From: Cystobacter fuscus DSM 2262
GTDB taxonomy: Bacteria; Myxococcota; Myxococcia; Myxococcales; Myxococcaceae
DNA length: 64,000 nucleotides
Direction: 5' to 3'
Assembly: GCF_000335475.2 (NCBI RefSeq)
Contig: NZ_ANAH02000074.1
Span: 62,001 to 126,000, forward strand
The translations under genes and the position numbers were made by a program. The notes under the pieces were generated by a model. The model saw only the letters and a list, made by a program, of their open reading frames with translations, did no database searches and had not been told where the DNA came from. Positions 17,831 to 28,500 of the stretch are shown here, piece after piece (the stretch's first letter is position 1; each line of letters begins with the position of its first letter).

Positions 17831-19366
17831 ATGGGAATCGTTCTCGGAATCGATCTGGGCACGACCAACAGTTGCATGGCCCGGGTGGATCCCGCCACGG
17901 GGCAGGCCCGCGTCCTGCTCAACCGCGAGGGCGAGCGCACCACGCCCTCCGTCGTCGCCTTCGACGCCTCGGGCCGGGTGACGGTGGGCAGTGCCGCGCG
18001 CCGCCAGACCGCGCTCCACCCGCGCGACACCATCTTCGGCGCCAAGCGCCTCGTGGGCCGGCGCTTCGCGGACCCCGCCGTGCAGGCCATGCGCAAGCTG
18101 CTGCCCTACGAGGTGGCCGCCGACCCCGCCGGCAACGCCGCGGTGCGCGTGCATGGCCAGCTCAAGAGCCCCTCCGAGGTGCTCTCCCACGTGCTGCGCT
18201 ACCTCAAGGACAGCGCCGAGAACAACCTCGGCCAGCCCGTGGACGGCGCCGTCATCACCGTGCCCGCCTACTTCGACGAGGTGCAGCGCCAGGAGACGAA
18301 GCTCGCGGGCGAGCGCGCCGGACTCACCGTGCACCGGCTGCTCAACGAGCCCACCGCCGCCATGCTCGCCTGCCGCATGGACGAGTCGCGCGCGGAGAAC
18401 ATCGCCGTGTTCGACCTGGGCGGAGGCACCTTCGACATCTCGCTGCTGCACGTGGAGGGCGAGGTGGTGCAGGTGCTCGCCACCTGCGGCGACAACCAGT
18501 TGGGCGGCGACAACATCGACGAGCTGCTCGTGGACGCGCTGCGCCGCATCTTCCTCAAGCAGACCGGCCAGGATCTGGGCACCCACCCCGAGGCACTCTG
18601 GCGCCTCAAGGAGGCCGCCGAGTCCACCAAGCGCGTCCTCTCCGAGCGCGAGCAGACGGCGTTGGATCTGCCCTACCTCACCACCACCAGCGGTGGCGAG
18701 CCCCTGCACCTGTCCCTGCCCTCCTTCTCGCGCACGCTCCTGGAGAACCTGTCCCAGCGCGAGCTGGAGCGGCTGCGCGGCCCGTGCGAGCAGGCCATGC
18801 GCGACGCGGGGCTGGCGCTCGCGGACATCCACCGCGTGGTGCTCGTGGGCGGCATGACGCGCATGCCCGCGGTGCGCGCGCGCGCCGAGCGCTACCTGGG
18901 CCGTCCCGGCGAGCGCTCCGTCAACCCCGACGAGGCCGTGGCGCTCGGCGCCGCGCTCGAGGCGGACATCGTCGCCGGGGACTCGCCCGCGGCGCCCCAG
19001 GTGCTGCTGCTGGACGTGCTCTCGCGCAGCCTGGGCATCCGCACCGAGGGCGGCCGCTTCAGCGTCCTCATCCCCCGCAACACCACCATCCCCACGCGCG
19101 AGACGAAGGTGTTCACCACCACCTTCGATCAACAGACGCACGTGGACCTGGAGGTGTACCAGGGCGAGTCCCCCCTGGTGGAGGGCAACCGCTACCTGGG
19201 CGAGCTGCGGCTCACGGAGCTGACGCCCGCGGCGGCCGGAGCGGTGCGCGTGGCGGTGGACTTCACCATCGACGCGGACGGTATCCTCCAGGTGACGGCG
19301 CGCGAGCCCGCCACCGGCCGCAAGGCCCAGGCCACGCTGCGTCCCCCCACCGCCGCCTCCCCCTGA
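17831..19366 (+). CDS. Hsp70-family (DnaK-like) chaperone, short form
   Basis: A 511-residue Hsp70 with all nucleotide-binding signatures: GIDLGTTNSCMARVD (about 5-19), FDLGGGTFDISLLHVEG (about 194) and VVLVGGMTRMPAVRARAE (about 336). A beta-sandwich substrate domain follows (LLLDVLSRSLGIRTEGG, then LRLTELTP). It lacks the helical lid and ends about 100 residues short of canonical DnaK (about 610-640), as in HscC-like paralogues, so it is a specialised rather than the housekeeping chaperone. It is followed 13 bp later by its own J-domain gene and preceded by a kinase. In Myxococcus xanthus an Hsp70 paralogue, SglK, is known to be needed for social motility; whether this is its counterpart is untested. 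Confidence 0.92.
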   Translation: MGIVLGIDLGTTNSCMARVDPATGQARVLLNREGERTTPSVVAFDASGRVTVGSAARRQTALHPRDTIFGAKRLVGRRFADPAVQAMRKLLPYEVAADPAGNAAVRVHGQLKSPSEVLSHVLRYLKDSAENNLGQPVDGAVITVPAYFDEVQRQETKLAGERAGLTVHRLLNEPTAAMLACRMDESRAENIAVFDLGGGTFDISLLHVEGEVVQVLATCGDNQLGGDNIDELLVDALRRIFLKQTGQDLGTHPEALWRLKEAAESTKRVLSEREQTALDLPYLTTTSGGEPLHLSLPSFSRTLLENLSQRELERLRGPCEQAMRDAGLALADIHRVVLVGGMTRMPAVRARAERYLGRPGERSVNPDEAVALGAALEADIVAGDSPAAPQVLLLDVLSRSLGIRTEGGRFSVLIPRNTTIPTRETKVFTTTFDQQTHVDLEVYQGESPLVEGNRYLGELRLTELTPAAAGAVRVAVDFTIDADGILQVTAREPATGRKAQATLRPPTAASP

Positions 19367-19379
19367 GAGGGCCCCCGCC

Positions 19380-20021
19380 ATGTCCCAGGACGCACCCCCG
19401 GATCAAACTCCCCCGCCCAACCCCTTCACGGTGCTCGGGCTCCAGGGCACCGAGGACCTGCCCGCCATCCGCAAGGCCTTCCTGCGCATCGCCGCGCACT
19501 CGCACCCGGACCGGCTGCGCGCCAAGTCCCCGGAGGAGAAGGCCCAGGCGCTGGAGGTGTTCCTCGTGGCCAAGAAGGCCTTCGAGACGCTGAGCCAGCC
19601 GGACAAGCGGCGCGAGTGGAGCGAGAAGATGGCCCCGAGCAAGCTCCGGCCCTCGATTCCGGTGCGCCCCGGCTCCGCGCCCACCCCGGCCTGGGGCGTG
19701 CCCGTCTACGTGCCCTCGCCGCGACCGCCGCCGGACACCGCGGCGCAGCAGCTCTACAAGCTGGGGATGCTCGCCCTCGAGGCGCAGGACTACGGCAAGG
19801 CGCTCGGCATGTTCTCGCGGGCGGCCCGGCTGCTGCCCACGCCGCGCTACCAGGCCATGGAGTTGGTGTGCCGGGGCCACCAGTACCTGAGCACCCGCTT
19901 CTTCGATCGCGCCCGCGAGAGCTTCGAACAGGCCCTGCAACTGCACCCCGAGTGCCGCGAGGCCCAGGTGAGCCTCGAGCTCGTCGACAAGCAGTCCGGC
20001 CGCTACCTCAAGGGACGCTAA
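19380..20021 (+). CDS. J-domain co-chaperone with TPR-like tail
   Basis: A 213-residue protein. Residues about 15-75 form a J domain (NPFTVLGLQGTEDLPAIRKAFLRIA, then the essential HPD at about 41 in HSHPDRLR, then AFETLSQPDKRREW). The C-terminal half (about 120-205) has TPR-like helical pairs (AAQQLYKLGMLALEAQDYGKALGMF; YLSTRFFDRARESFEQALQLHPEC). It should stimulate the ATPase of the Hsp70 encoded immediately upstream and may bring a specific client through the TPRs. It lies 13 bp downstream of the hsp70 gene in the same operon. The gene ends 22 bp before the convergent tonB-like gene. Confidence 0.9.
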   Translation: MSQDAPPDQTPPPNPFTVLGLQGTEDLPAIRKAFLRIAAHSHPDRLRAKSPEEKAQALEVFLVAKKAFETLSQPDKRREWSEKMAPSKLRPSIPVRPGSAPTPAWGVPVYVPSPRPPPDTAAQQLYKLGMLALEAQDYGKALGMFSRAARLLPTPRYQAMELVCRGHQYLSTRFFDRARESFEQALQLHPECREAQVSLELVDKQSGRYLKGR

Positions 20022-20043
20022 GAGGGACGCCAGGCACCCCGCG

Positions 20044-20811
<768 letters not shown>

Positions 20812-21024
20812 GGGGCCTGGAGCGGAGAGGTTCTTCCTCTCAATACCACAGTCCCAGGCGCTGTCTTCCCTACTCCCCGGGTCAAGGGGTGAACTCCATG
20901 TGAAAAGCCACCCCCTTATTGGAAATTGGGACGAAGTGTTGATAGATGACCGTCCCGGCCGCGGTGTCGTGCGCAGTCGGGCGTTCGTGCCGTGAGCCCC
21001 CCCTCCATTTCCCCCGAGGCTCTC

Positions 21025-21978
21025 GTGCGAACGAAGCAGAAGTGGGCGCTCACGCTATTGACGGCGTTGGGTGCCATGTCGTGTGGTGATTCGCAGCCGG
21101 TCGATCCGTACCAGAGCTTCATCGATGGCACGAGGCTCGATGCGAAGTTCCAGCCCACCGCGGGTTGTGGCCCCCTGGACAAGGAAGGCAAGCCGAGCAC
21201 CCTGAAGTGCTACCAGTACTCCAAGGGCTGGTTCAACGGCGAGGAGCGCAGCTTCCACAACCTGGCGCTCACCACGCCCAAGGATCAGCTGGTGAAGACC
21301 AGCACGGCGACGGGCATCTCGTACGACTTCCCCGAGGGTTGCGCGACCGGCAAGCCGTTCGATCAGCGCACGGACACGTACCCCGAGGACATCCAGTACT
21401 CCGTGTTCGACACCCTGCCCCTGTCGACCAGCGCGATCCCCCTGGTGCGCGTGAAGGGATGGACCGGGGTGTCCAGCTTCACCTGCAATGCCATCAAGAA
21501 CGATCAGTCCCTCAAGGACGGCGTGTTCGGCGGCGGCGAGGCGGAAGGAGAGAGCTACGCGGTGCGCGCGATCATCGACCCGACGTTCGCCTACGCGCGT
21601 CCCAATGACACCGCGCCCCTCACCCAGTTCACCTATGGCTGGCACCGCGCCCTGCTGCTCGCCTACCTGGACGGCGGCCCGGTGCCCGTGGACGGCAACG
21701 GCAACGTGAAGACGATGGATGGCCTGTGGCTCAAGCCCAGCTCGAGCAGCGCCAAGCCCACCGACCTCAACGCCCGGCTCGTGTTCCAGGCCCGCCCTGG
21801 CGAGGCCAACTGGTCTCCCGTGGTGCGGCTGCGCGAGGTGACGGCCAACACCACCTTCAAGTCGCTCTGCTACACCGAGCCCTGTCCCGAGGACGCCTTC
21901 AACATGGCGACCACGCCCGTCACCTACACGGGTGTGCTCTTCCTCGGACCTGTCCTTCCCGCTGTTCCCGCCCCGTGA
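21025..21978 (+). CDS. Predicted lipoprotein upstream of TonB-dependent receptor
   Basis: A 317-residue protein with a basic-hydrophobic leader ending in a probable lipobox (VRTKQKWALTLLTALGAMSC), then polar mature sequence. I chose the GTG at 21025 because the leader then has the right length and GAGG lies just upstream; a GTG at 20992 is the alternative. The mature part is rich in Tyr, Thr and Asp and has pairs of Cys (CGPL, CYQYSKG, CATGK, CNAIK, CYTEPCPED) that could form disulfides. I recognise no family. Its last bases overlap a possible GTG start for the receptor, so it is likely an accessory lipoprotein co-expressed with the receptor and helping ligand capture. Confidence 0.65.
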   Translation: MRTKQKWALTLLTALGAMSCGDSQPVDPYQSFIDGTRLDAKFQPTAGCGPLDKEGKPSTLKCYQYSKGWFNGEERSFHNLALTTPKDQLVKTSTATGISYDFPEGCATGKPFDQRTDTYPEDIQYSVFDTLPLSTSAIPLVRVKGWTGVSSFTCNAIKNDQSLKDGVFGGGEAEGESYAVRAIIDPTFAYARPNDTAPLTQFTYGWHRALLLAYLDGGPVPVDGNGNVKTMDGLWLKPSSSSAKPTDLNARLVFQARPGEANWSPVVRLREVTANTTFKSLCYTEPCPEDAFNMATTPVTYTGVLFLGPVLPAVPAP

Positions 21979-22007
21979 CGTCCACCCCCTCTTCCGAGCT
22001 CGCCCCC

Positions 22008-24833
22008 ATGACGACTTCCCTTCCGCTTCGCGGCCGGGCGCTATTGCTGGCGCTCCTGGCGCTCGCCGTCCTGCCGCTGCCCGCGCTCGCCGCGGGCGAG
22101 AACTACGGTCGGCTCTCCGGCTATGTGTACGACCCCACCGGCACCCCGCTGTCCGAGGTGCCCCTGACCCTCAGCGGCCCCGCGCTCCAGCAGCCCCAGG
22201 AGCGCAGCAGCGGCGAGGACGGCCGCTACGAGTTCCCCCTGGTGCCCCCCGGCGAAGGCTACACCCTCGAGGTCAAGGTCGAGGGCTTCACCCCCATCAA
22301 GCTCACCAACATCTCCGTCCGGCTGGGCCAGACGACACCGGTGGACGTGAAGCTCGAGGTGTTCACCGAGACGCAGGCGGTGGCCACCTATGAAATCACC
22401 GAGCGCGTCAATCCCATCATCAACCCGGACTCGGCCGAGACGGGCGCGGTGGTGACGGCGGAGAAGGCCGCGTCCACGCCCGTGTACAACCAGGTGCAGA
22501 CCATCGCCCAGCTCGTGGCGGGCGTGGGCCCGGGCAACTCCCCGAGCCTGCGTGGCGGCCTGTCGCGCTGGGGCAAGTTCTACGTGGACGGCATGGACAC
22601 CACGGACGTGTCCGACGGCTCCATCACCGCCACGATGAACTACTACGCGGTGGAGAACTTCGAGGTCATCACCGGTGGCCTGGACGCGCAGTACAACGCG
22701 CTGGGCGTGGTGCAGAACATCGTCACCAAGACGGGCTCCAACAACTGGACCTATGACGCGACGCTCGTGCTGCAGCCCGCCTGGAGCGCCGCCAAGACGC
22801 AGTACGCCTCCAACCAGCCGCTGAACACCGGCAACCTGCTCAACAGCACCACCCGGCAGGCGGAGACCACGTTCTACGCGCCCCTGCTCGCCTTCGGCGG
22901 TCCCATCGTCAAGGACCGGCTGTGGTTCTACGCGAGCGGCCAGTGGAACTTCTCGATGCGAGAGATCCCCCTGACCATCAAGGGCCAGCAGGAGAACCGG
23001 CCCCGCGACACCCAGACGAAGCTCGCCCGGCTCAAGCTCACCTGGCAGCCCACGAGCCGTGACCGCGTGTCCTTCGCCGTCAACGTCGACAACAACACCA
23101 TCACCAACAACATCGGCAGCGCGACGACGTCGCCCGAGGCCGAGTCGCGCATCGACCGCGGCGGCTACTTCCTCATCGGCAACTACGACCACAGCTTCAG
23201 CGACAACGTCCTCTTCCAGTTGCAGACGGGCGCCACCTACAAGCACGCGTACCTGGGTCCGCAGAACGATGACATGAACGCCATCTCGCACGCGGACGAG
23301 AACGACAACTTCTTCACCACGGGCTCCTCGGGCTCGCTGTCCAGCAGCATCGCGGGCAACTACTCCACCGAGGACAAGTGGCGCTTCCAGTTCGACCCCA
23401 CCGTGCTCGTCAAGGCGGGCGCGCACCAGATGAAGGGCGGCGTGCAGCTCGGCTACCTGATGGGCACGCTGAACGTGGGCACCACCGGCAACTACCGCTA
23501 CACGGACAAGGGCGGCATCTGCAACCCGGAGGACCCGAGCACCTTCGGTTATTGCAACACGCGCGCGGCCTTCTACGGCAGCAATGATGTGCTGGGCAGC
23601 AACACCACCAGCGGCGCCGTGGCCCAGTTGGGCGCCTTCGTGCAGGACCGCTGGACCGTCAACCGCCAGCTCACGCTGATCGCCGGTCTGCGCGCCGACG
23701 TGGGCCGACTCTACGGCGACGATGGCGCCTTCGTCACCAACCTGGTGGGCATCGGCCCGCGCGTGTCGGCGACGTATGACCTCACCAATGACCGCAAGAC
23801 CCTGCTCAAGGCGCACTACGGCCGCTCCAACGAGGTCGGCGACGTCTTCATCGCGCAGCGCGCCAACCCGGACATCCAGCGCTACACCGCCACCTTCAAC
23901 CCGGCGGCTGGCGCCTTCCCGGACTGTGGTCCCGGCACGCCCCTGGCCAACAACGTCTGTACCCGGAGCGGTGGTGCCAACGGCCGCTCCTTCGCCAGCA
24001 CGCACACGCCGACGAGCGTGGACGAGGTGAGCCTGGGTCTGCACCGCGAGGTGAGTCAGGGCGTCGTGCTCGGCACAGACCTCACCTACCGCCGCTATAA
24101 CAACATGTGGGTGGACGAGGAGATCAACCAGATCTGGGACGCCACTGGCACGCGCGTCATCGGCAACGTGAACGGCACGGCCGGGGAGGTGTTCCTCATC
24201 CACAACCCGGACAGCGCGTGGCGCGACTACAAGGGCGTCGACCTGTGGGCGCAGGGCAAGCTGGGCGGGTGGGATCTGCTGGCCAGCTACACCCTGGGCT
24301 TCAACAACGGCACCGTGGCCAGCTACTTCGACGGCTACGGCAGCAACCCGCGCACCCAGTACCTCTTCGAGGGCCCGACGCCGGACGACATCCGCCACAC
24401 GCTCAAGGGCGCCATCAACTACGCGACCTCCTTCGGTCTCGATTTCGGCGTGCGCATGCGCTACCTGACCGGCACGCCGCTGTGGCAGTACCAGTCGCTC
24501 ACCAGCCCCAACGCCACCAACCTGTACCGCTCGCCGCGCGGCACGGGCTACACGGTCAACCGGGGCCTGGCGAACTTCAACGACCCCTCGACCATCTCCG
24601 AGCTGCGCAATCCCGACCTGTTCGTCATCGACGCCCAGGCCCGCTACGACGTGGGCCGCCTGTTCAACATCAAGAACAAGTTCGAGATCACCGCGATGGT
24701 GGTGAACGTGCTCAACAACACCAGCACCACCAGCATCATCGACCAGTACGCGGCATCCAACTCCAACTACGGCCTGTCTCGCGGCCGTAACGGTGGCCTC
24801 CAGGCGGAGTTGCTGCTGCGCTTCCGCAACTAG
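22008..24833 (+). CDS. TonB-dependent outer-membrane receptor with carboxypeptidase-like N-terminal domain
   Basis: A 941-residue protein. A Sec signal (LLLALLALAVLPLPALAAG) precedes a CarboxypepD_reg-like beta-sandwich at about residues 30-115 (GRLSGYVYDPTGTPLSEVPLTL, then the YEFPLVPPGEGYTLEVKVEGF loop). A plug follows (about 150-230; QTIAQLVAGVGPGNSPSLRGGLSRWG, DGMDTTDVSDGS). The rest is a 22-strand-type barrel ending in LQAELLLRFRN. This domain order is that of SusC/Oar-like receptors; Oar of Myxococcus has a similar layout. Ligand unknown. The ATG at 22008 gives an ideal signal peptide; a GTG at 21975 overlapping the upstream stop (GTGA) is possible. The receptor is coupled to the lipoprotein and faces the tonB-like gene. 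Confidence 0.9.
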   Translation: MTTSLPLRGRALLLALLALAVLPLPALAAGENYGRLSGYVYDPTGTPLSEVPLTLSGPALQQPQERSSGEDGRYEFPLVPPGEGYTLEVKVEGFTPIKLTNISVRLGQTTPVDVKLEVFTETQAVATYEITERVNPIINPDSAETGAVVTAEKAASTPVYNQVQTIAQLVAGVGPGNSPSLRGGLSRWGKFYVDGMDTTDVSDGSITATMNYYAVENFEVITGGLDAQYNALGVVQNIVTKTGSNNWTYDATLVLQPAWSAAKTQYASNQPLNTGNLLNSTTRQAETTFYAPLLAFGGPIVKDRLWFYASGQWNFSMREIPLTIKGQQENRPRDTQTKLARLKLTWQPTSRDRVSFAVNVDNNTITNNIGSATTSPEAESRIDRGGYFLIGNYDHSFSDNVLFQLQTGATYKHAYLGPQNDDMNAISHADENDNFFTTGSSGSLSSSIAGNYSTEDKWRFQFDPTVLVKAGAHQMKGGVQLGYLMGTLNVGTTGNYRYTDKGGICNPEDPSTFGYCNTRAAFYGSNDVLGSNTTSGAVAQLGAFVQDRWTVNRQLTLIAGLRADVGRLYGDDGAFVTNLVGIGPRVSATYDLTNDRKTLLKAHYGRSNEVGDVFIAQRANPDIQRYTATFNPAAGAFPDCGPGTPLANNVCTRSGGANGRSFASTHTPTSVDEVSLGLHREVSQGVVLGTDLTYRRYNNMWVDEEINQIWDATGTRVIGNVNGTAGEVFLIHNPDSAWRDYKGVDLWAQGKLGGWDLLASYTLGFNNGTVASYFDGYGSNPRTQYLFEGPTPDDIRHTLKGAINYATSFGLDFGVRMRYLTGTPLWQYQSLTSPNATNLYRSPRGTGYTVNRGLANFNDPSTISELRNPDLFVIDAQARYDVGRLFNIKNKFEITAMVVNVLNNTSTTSIIDQYAASNSNYGLSRGRNGGLQAELLLRFRN

Positions 24834-24838
24834 CCGTT

Positions 24839-24876
24839 AGAGGCGGTGTCCCGAGCGGTTCAGGGACACCGCCTCT
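24839..24876 (+). terminator. Perfect 14-bp stem-loop after the receptor gene
   Basis: The arms AGAGGCGGTGTCCC (24839-24852) and GGGACACCGCCTCT (24863-24876) are exact reverse complements with a ten-base loop, starting five bases past the receptor stop. No T-tract follows, so it would be a GC-rich terminator or a 3' stabiliser. The remaining sequence to 25158 shows no gene. Confidence 0.7.
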
Positions 24877-25158
24877 CCATGTGGGAGTGCTTCCCCTGCT
24901 TCGGGAAGACGGCACACCGGGAGCATCCTGGCTCCAAGAGGAAGTGCCGATTCCCAGGGCCCGGTGCGGAGCGGGCCGGTGGGCGGCCCCAGGTGCAAGT
25001 GCCCCCGGGATTTCACGGGCTCGACCCGGGCACTCACACCACCCGCGAAGTGCCCATTGCGCTGGTCCCCCACGGCCCAATTCCCATCATCAAGAGGACG
25101 GCTCGCTGGGCGGAATGTGGCTACCGCCCACGCGGAGGGCCGCTCGCAAATCGAATCG

Positions 25159-25527
25159 TCAAATCGGGTAGTCTACCTTGTACGGCCATTCGAGAGCGTC
25201 CCGAGACAAACCGAGACGAGCAAGCTTGCTCATCAACGCATTCTCGCCGACCACGACTTCATCATCACGCGAATGCAGGTCGTCTTCGCAGATCCAGCGT
25301 TCCTCTCTCACCAGGGACTCGCTCACCTCGATAACGCGCACTCGAAAGATGGGCTGATCGTAGGTCGGTGATTGCCCCAGACGACTTAAAAACGCGGCTG
25401 CGCTGGGCTTCGCCGGATCGAGTGGATACACACCCACCCACGCGAGCCTCCCGGGCAGTGAAGGAGCCAGACTCGCGGCAAGCGATCGTCCTTGCCGCAA
25501 GAGGTCAAAAGCCGATTCAATATTCAT
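25159..25527 (-). CDS. Probable immunity protein for the RHS toxin
   Basis: A 122-residue soluble acidic protein without signal or membrane segment. I do not recognise its family. The evidence for an immunity role is position: its ATG at 25527 overlaps the stop codon of the RHS toxin gene (TGATG), the size is right, and immunity genes almost always sit directly downstream of the toxin C-terminus. Visible features are an aromatic-rich middle (GRLAWVGVYPLDP, YDQPIFRVRVIEV) and an acidic loop (ICEDDLHSRDDEVVV) that could bind a basic nuclease surface. Base composition is lower in GC than the neighbouring receptor gene, as expected for a fast-changing toxin/immunity end. Confidence 0.65.
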   Translation of the reverse strand: MNIESAFDLLRQGRSLAASLAPSLPGRLAWVGVYPLDPAKPSAAAFLSRLGQSPTYDQPIFRVRVIEVSESLVREERWICEDDLHSRDDEVVVGENALMSKLARLGLSRDALEWPYKVDYPI

Positions 25528-28500
25528 CAGAAGTAGATCCGAATGACATTGCCAGAAAAATCGTGAACTTGCAGGTGATCCTGGCCATGAGGAAAGGACT
25601 TCGCCCCCTCATCCCAGTGATACGAACCCTCTTTCGTGCCGAAGAATCTCTTTGACTCCGTCGGAGACATTCCAGTCACGTTCCGGTAGCCCTCCCCCTG
25701 GTATCTTCCGAGGAAAAGCTCTTCTGCTTCGGAACGACCTTTGACAGTCACAGACTTCGCCCCTTGACTCAGCTCCGCATCAGCACGCTTCAGCGTTTTG
25801 CTGGACCAAGGAATTGAATTTTTGTCTCCAGGACTCGAGGCACTACCGGGAGTGCATTCGTTGTGGACCCAGGCATTCAGGGTACCCGCGAAGTACGTGT
25901 GGTACTCCGCCACCTCGAAGTTGAAGACATTGGCCCGCGCCTGTGCCCAGGTCGAGGTCCCCACCTTGAGCCAGCCGCCGTGGGCACTGGCCACCTGCTG
26001 TCCAGGCATGAGCATCGCAGCTCCCACCCAGCCCAGGTCCCTCACCCAGAATGGGTGTTCCCCCGTGACGCCCAGGACGCTCGTCTGCCCTGACACCTCA
26101 TCCGTCAGTTCCACCTGCAACACCCGCTGCTCGGGCGTGAAGAAGGTACGCACCACTGGCTTCCAGTCCATCACTCCCGTCGTCTCGCTGCGCGACCAGA
26201 CGAGATCTCCTGGCTTTATCTGCTCGATTGCCTTGGAGCCTTGTCGGGTGAGGACTTGCGTCCCCGCGACGAAGCAATTTCCAGGAATGGAACAGCCGCC
26301 TCCCTCGCACCCCTTGCGTGCGGACGCCAAACCATCGCCCACGTCGTCCGCCTTACTCGCCAGTTTCGCAGAGGACTCCGCCCGGTCGGCGGCTCGCAAG
26401 GCAGCTCCCGCCTTGTCGGCGTTCCTGATGGCATCCACCACCTTGTCGGCGGCCCGATAGCCTTGGATCGCGGCTCCCGCGCCTCCTGGGACACCAGGCG
26501 TTATCAGGGCCGCGCCATCGACGAAGAAGCCGACAACATCGACGAGCTTCGCGATCATGCTCGTGTTCTCATCCCACGATTTGATGCTGGCGATGTTCAT
26601 GCCCAGACTGAATCCGTCCCAAGGGCTTTCGGCAATTTTGCCCGTCGGATCCACGTAAGCCACTGGATTGCCCCCCACGTATCCATACAGGTTGCACTCC
26701 GCCGGACTGTCCACGCAGCGCTCCGGCTCCGCCAGGAACAGAGGATCCGGGGTCAAGAACCGGTTGATCATCGGATCGTAGTCGCGCACCCCCATGCGAA
26801 CGAGTTCTAGATCCGCGTCGTAGCCCTTCTGGACATAATCCACGATCGCCGCGATGTCTGGACGGAAGGTCCGGCTGCCAAACGGAGAGGCCAATCGGGG
26901 AGTGCCATCCAGGTCAGCCATGATCGTGCCGCGCGCATCCGTGGCGAGCAGGTGGAAGGAACTGCCCCGTACGAGACCCACCAACTGCCCGGAGAAATTG
27001 AAAGGCTCCGTCAGCCCCCCCGCGTCCAGATAAGAGCCCTGATCCAGATACGCCACCACGGGAGTCGTTCCGCTGAACTTCAGTAACCGCTGGCCGTTCT
27101 CGTCGTACAAGAACCGCCACGTGTTGCCCCCACGAGTAGCGAGCGCCAGATGACCATGCGGGCCGTAGTTGAAGGACAGGTCGCCCTTCCTGAGGGTGCG
27201 GCCGAGGGCATCGAACGTGTACAACGTGTTGCCCGCGGTGAGGGCGCCACTGTCCCAGGTCAGGTCGCGGCGCGCGCCCTGTTCCTCGATGCTCGTTGGC
27301 AGGCCCGGGCCATTGAACGCATAGGAGTAGACGTTCTCCGCATCGCGAGCATCAGTCAGGAACCCTTGCGCCGAGTAACCGTAATGGCGCTGCAGGTTCT
27401 TGCCGCCGACGACGAAGGCTTCCCGGTCCGGGAATCCCCTCGCGTTGAAGCGCAGGGCGTTGGAGGAACTCCATCCTCCCGCCGCCCAGTGCGATATCGA
27501 CAGGCGTCCGCGGGTCAGCGGATCATACCCCAGCAGGACATGGTCGCCCGTAGAGAAGATCGCAGCACTGGCTTGGCCGTTGGAATCATAGGCGAAGGTG
27601 GCCAATGGGTAGCCATTGAGCCACACTTCCGACAACCGGCCGTGGGCATCCCATCGATGCTCCTTGCTAGAGACCGACAGCAATCCTCCGGTCGCGTCCC
27701 AAACCGAGGTGGTCGTCTGCCGCGCCTCACCATTGTCCGCGTAGGTGAACTCCGACTCCACCGTACGCCAGCCATCCAGTCGCAACACGTACCGGGAGAG
27801 CTTGCCGTCCGCGCGATAGTCGAAGGTCTTGAGATAGCCCTCGCCCTGGACGGCCGACAGCTCTCCCAGGTACGTGCGCCGTCCGGGTTGGTCCGGTGTC
27901 GCCCCGTCATAGAAGAAGCGGTAGTGCTGGACGGCCCCCTGGAGCAGGTCCGTGTGCTCTTCCACCGACTTGCGTCCGATGGCGTCATACGTCCACGACT
28001 CCGAACGCTGAGCCACCCCCTGCGCGGACAGGAAGCGCCGGCTTCGCAGCAACCCCGTGACGGGTTCGTACTCATGGACGAGGGTAGCGAGCCCTTCTCG
28101 GGTCACCTGCTTCACCCGGCCATGCGCGTCATAGGTGACCCGATGGGCCTTTCCATCCGGAAGGAATACACGCCGCACCCGGCCGAGCGCATCGCGCTCA
28201 AAACCGTACAGGGTGCCATCCGGCTCCTCGCGGCGAAGCACCTGCTCCGAGGCGTTCAACCAGAAGCGCGTCCGATAGACATCGTTCTCGACCCGCTCAC
28301 GCCGCAGAAGGCCAGACTCCACATCGAGGCTCGACACCACCTGCCGCTCCACGTCCGCGTGGAGCTTGGAAGACGCGGCAATCTCATGGCCCAAACCAGC
28401 GGAGCGCCGCATGGCCACGGGCTGCATTCCCGTGCGAAGACTCTGGTAGGTGAACGCCGCCAGCTCCGAGGTCGCCGGCTCGGTGGGCCGGTTGTGCTCG

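Noticed and set aside
25860-26290. Hint domain considered as an intein
   Set aside because: There is no C-terminal host protein continuing after the VHN motif, and the position before a toxin tip in an RHS protein is that of a pre-toxin Hint autoprotease.
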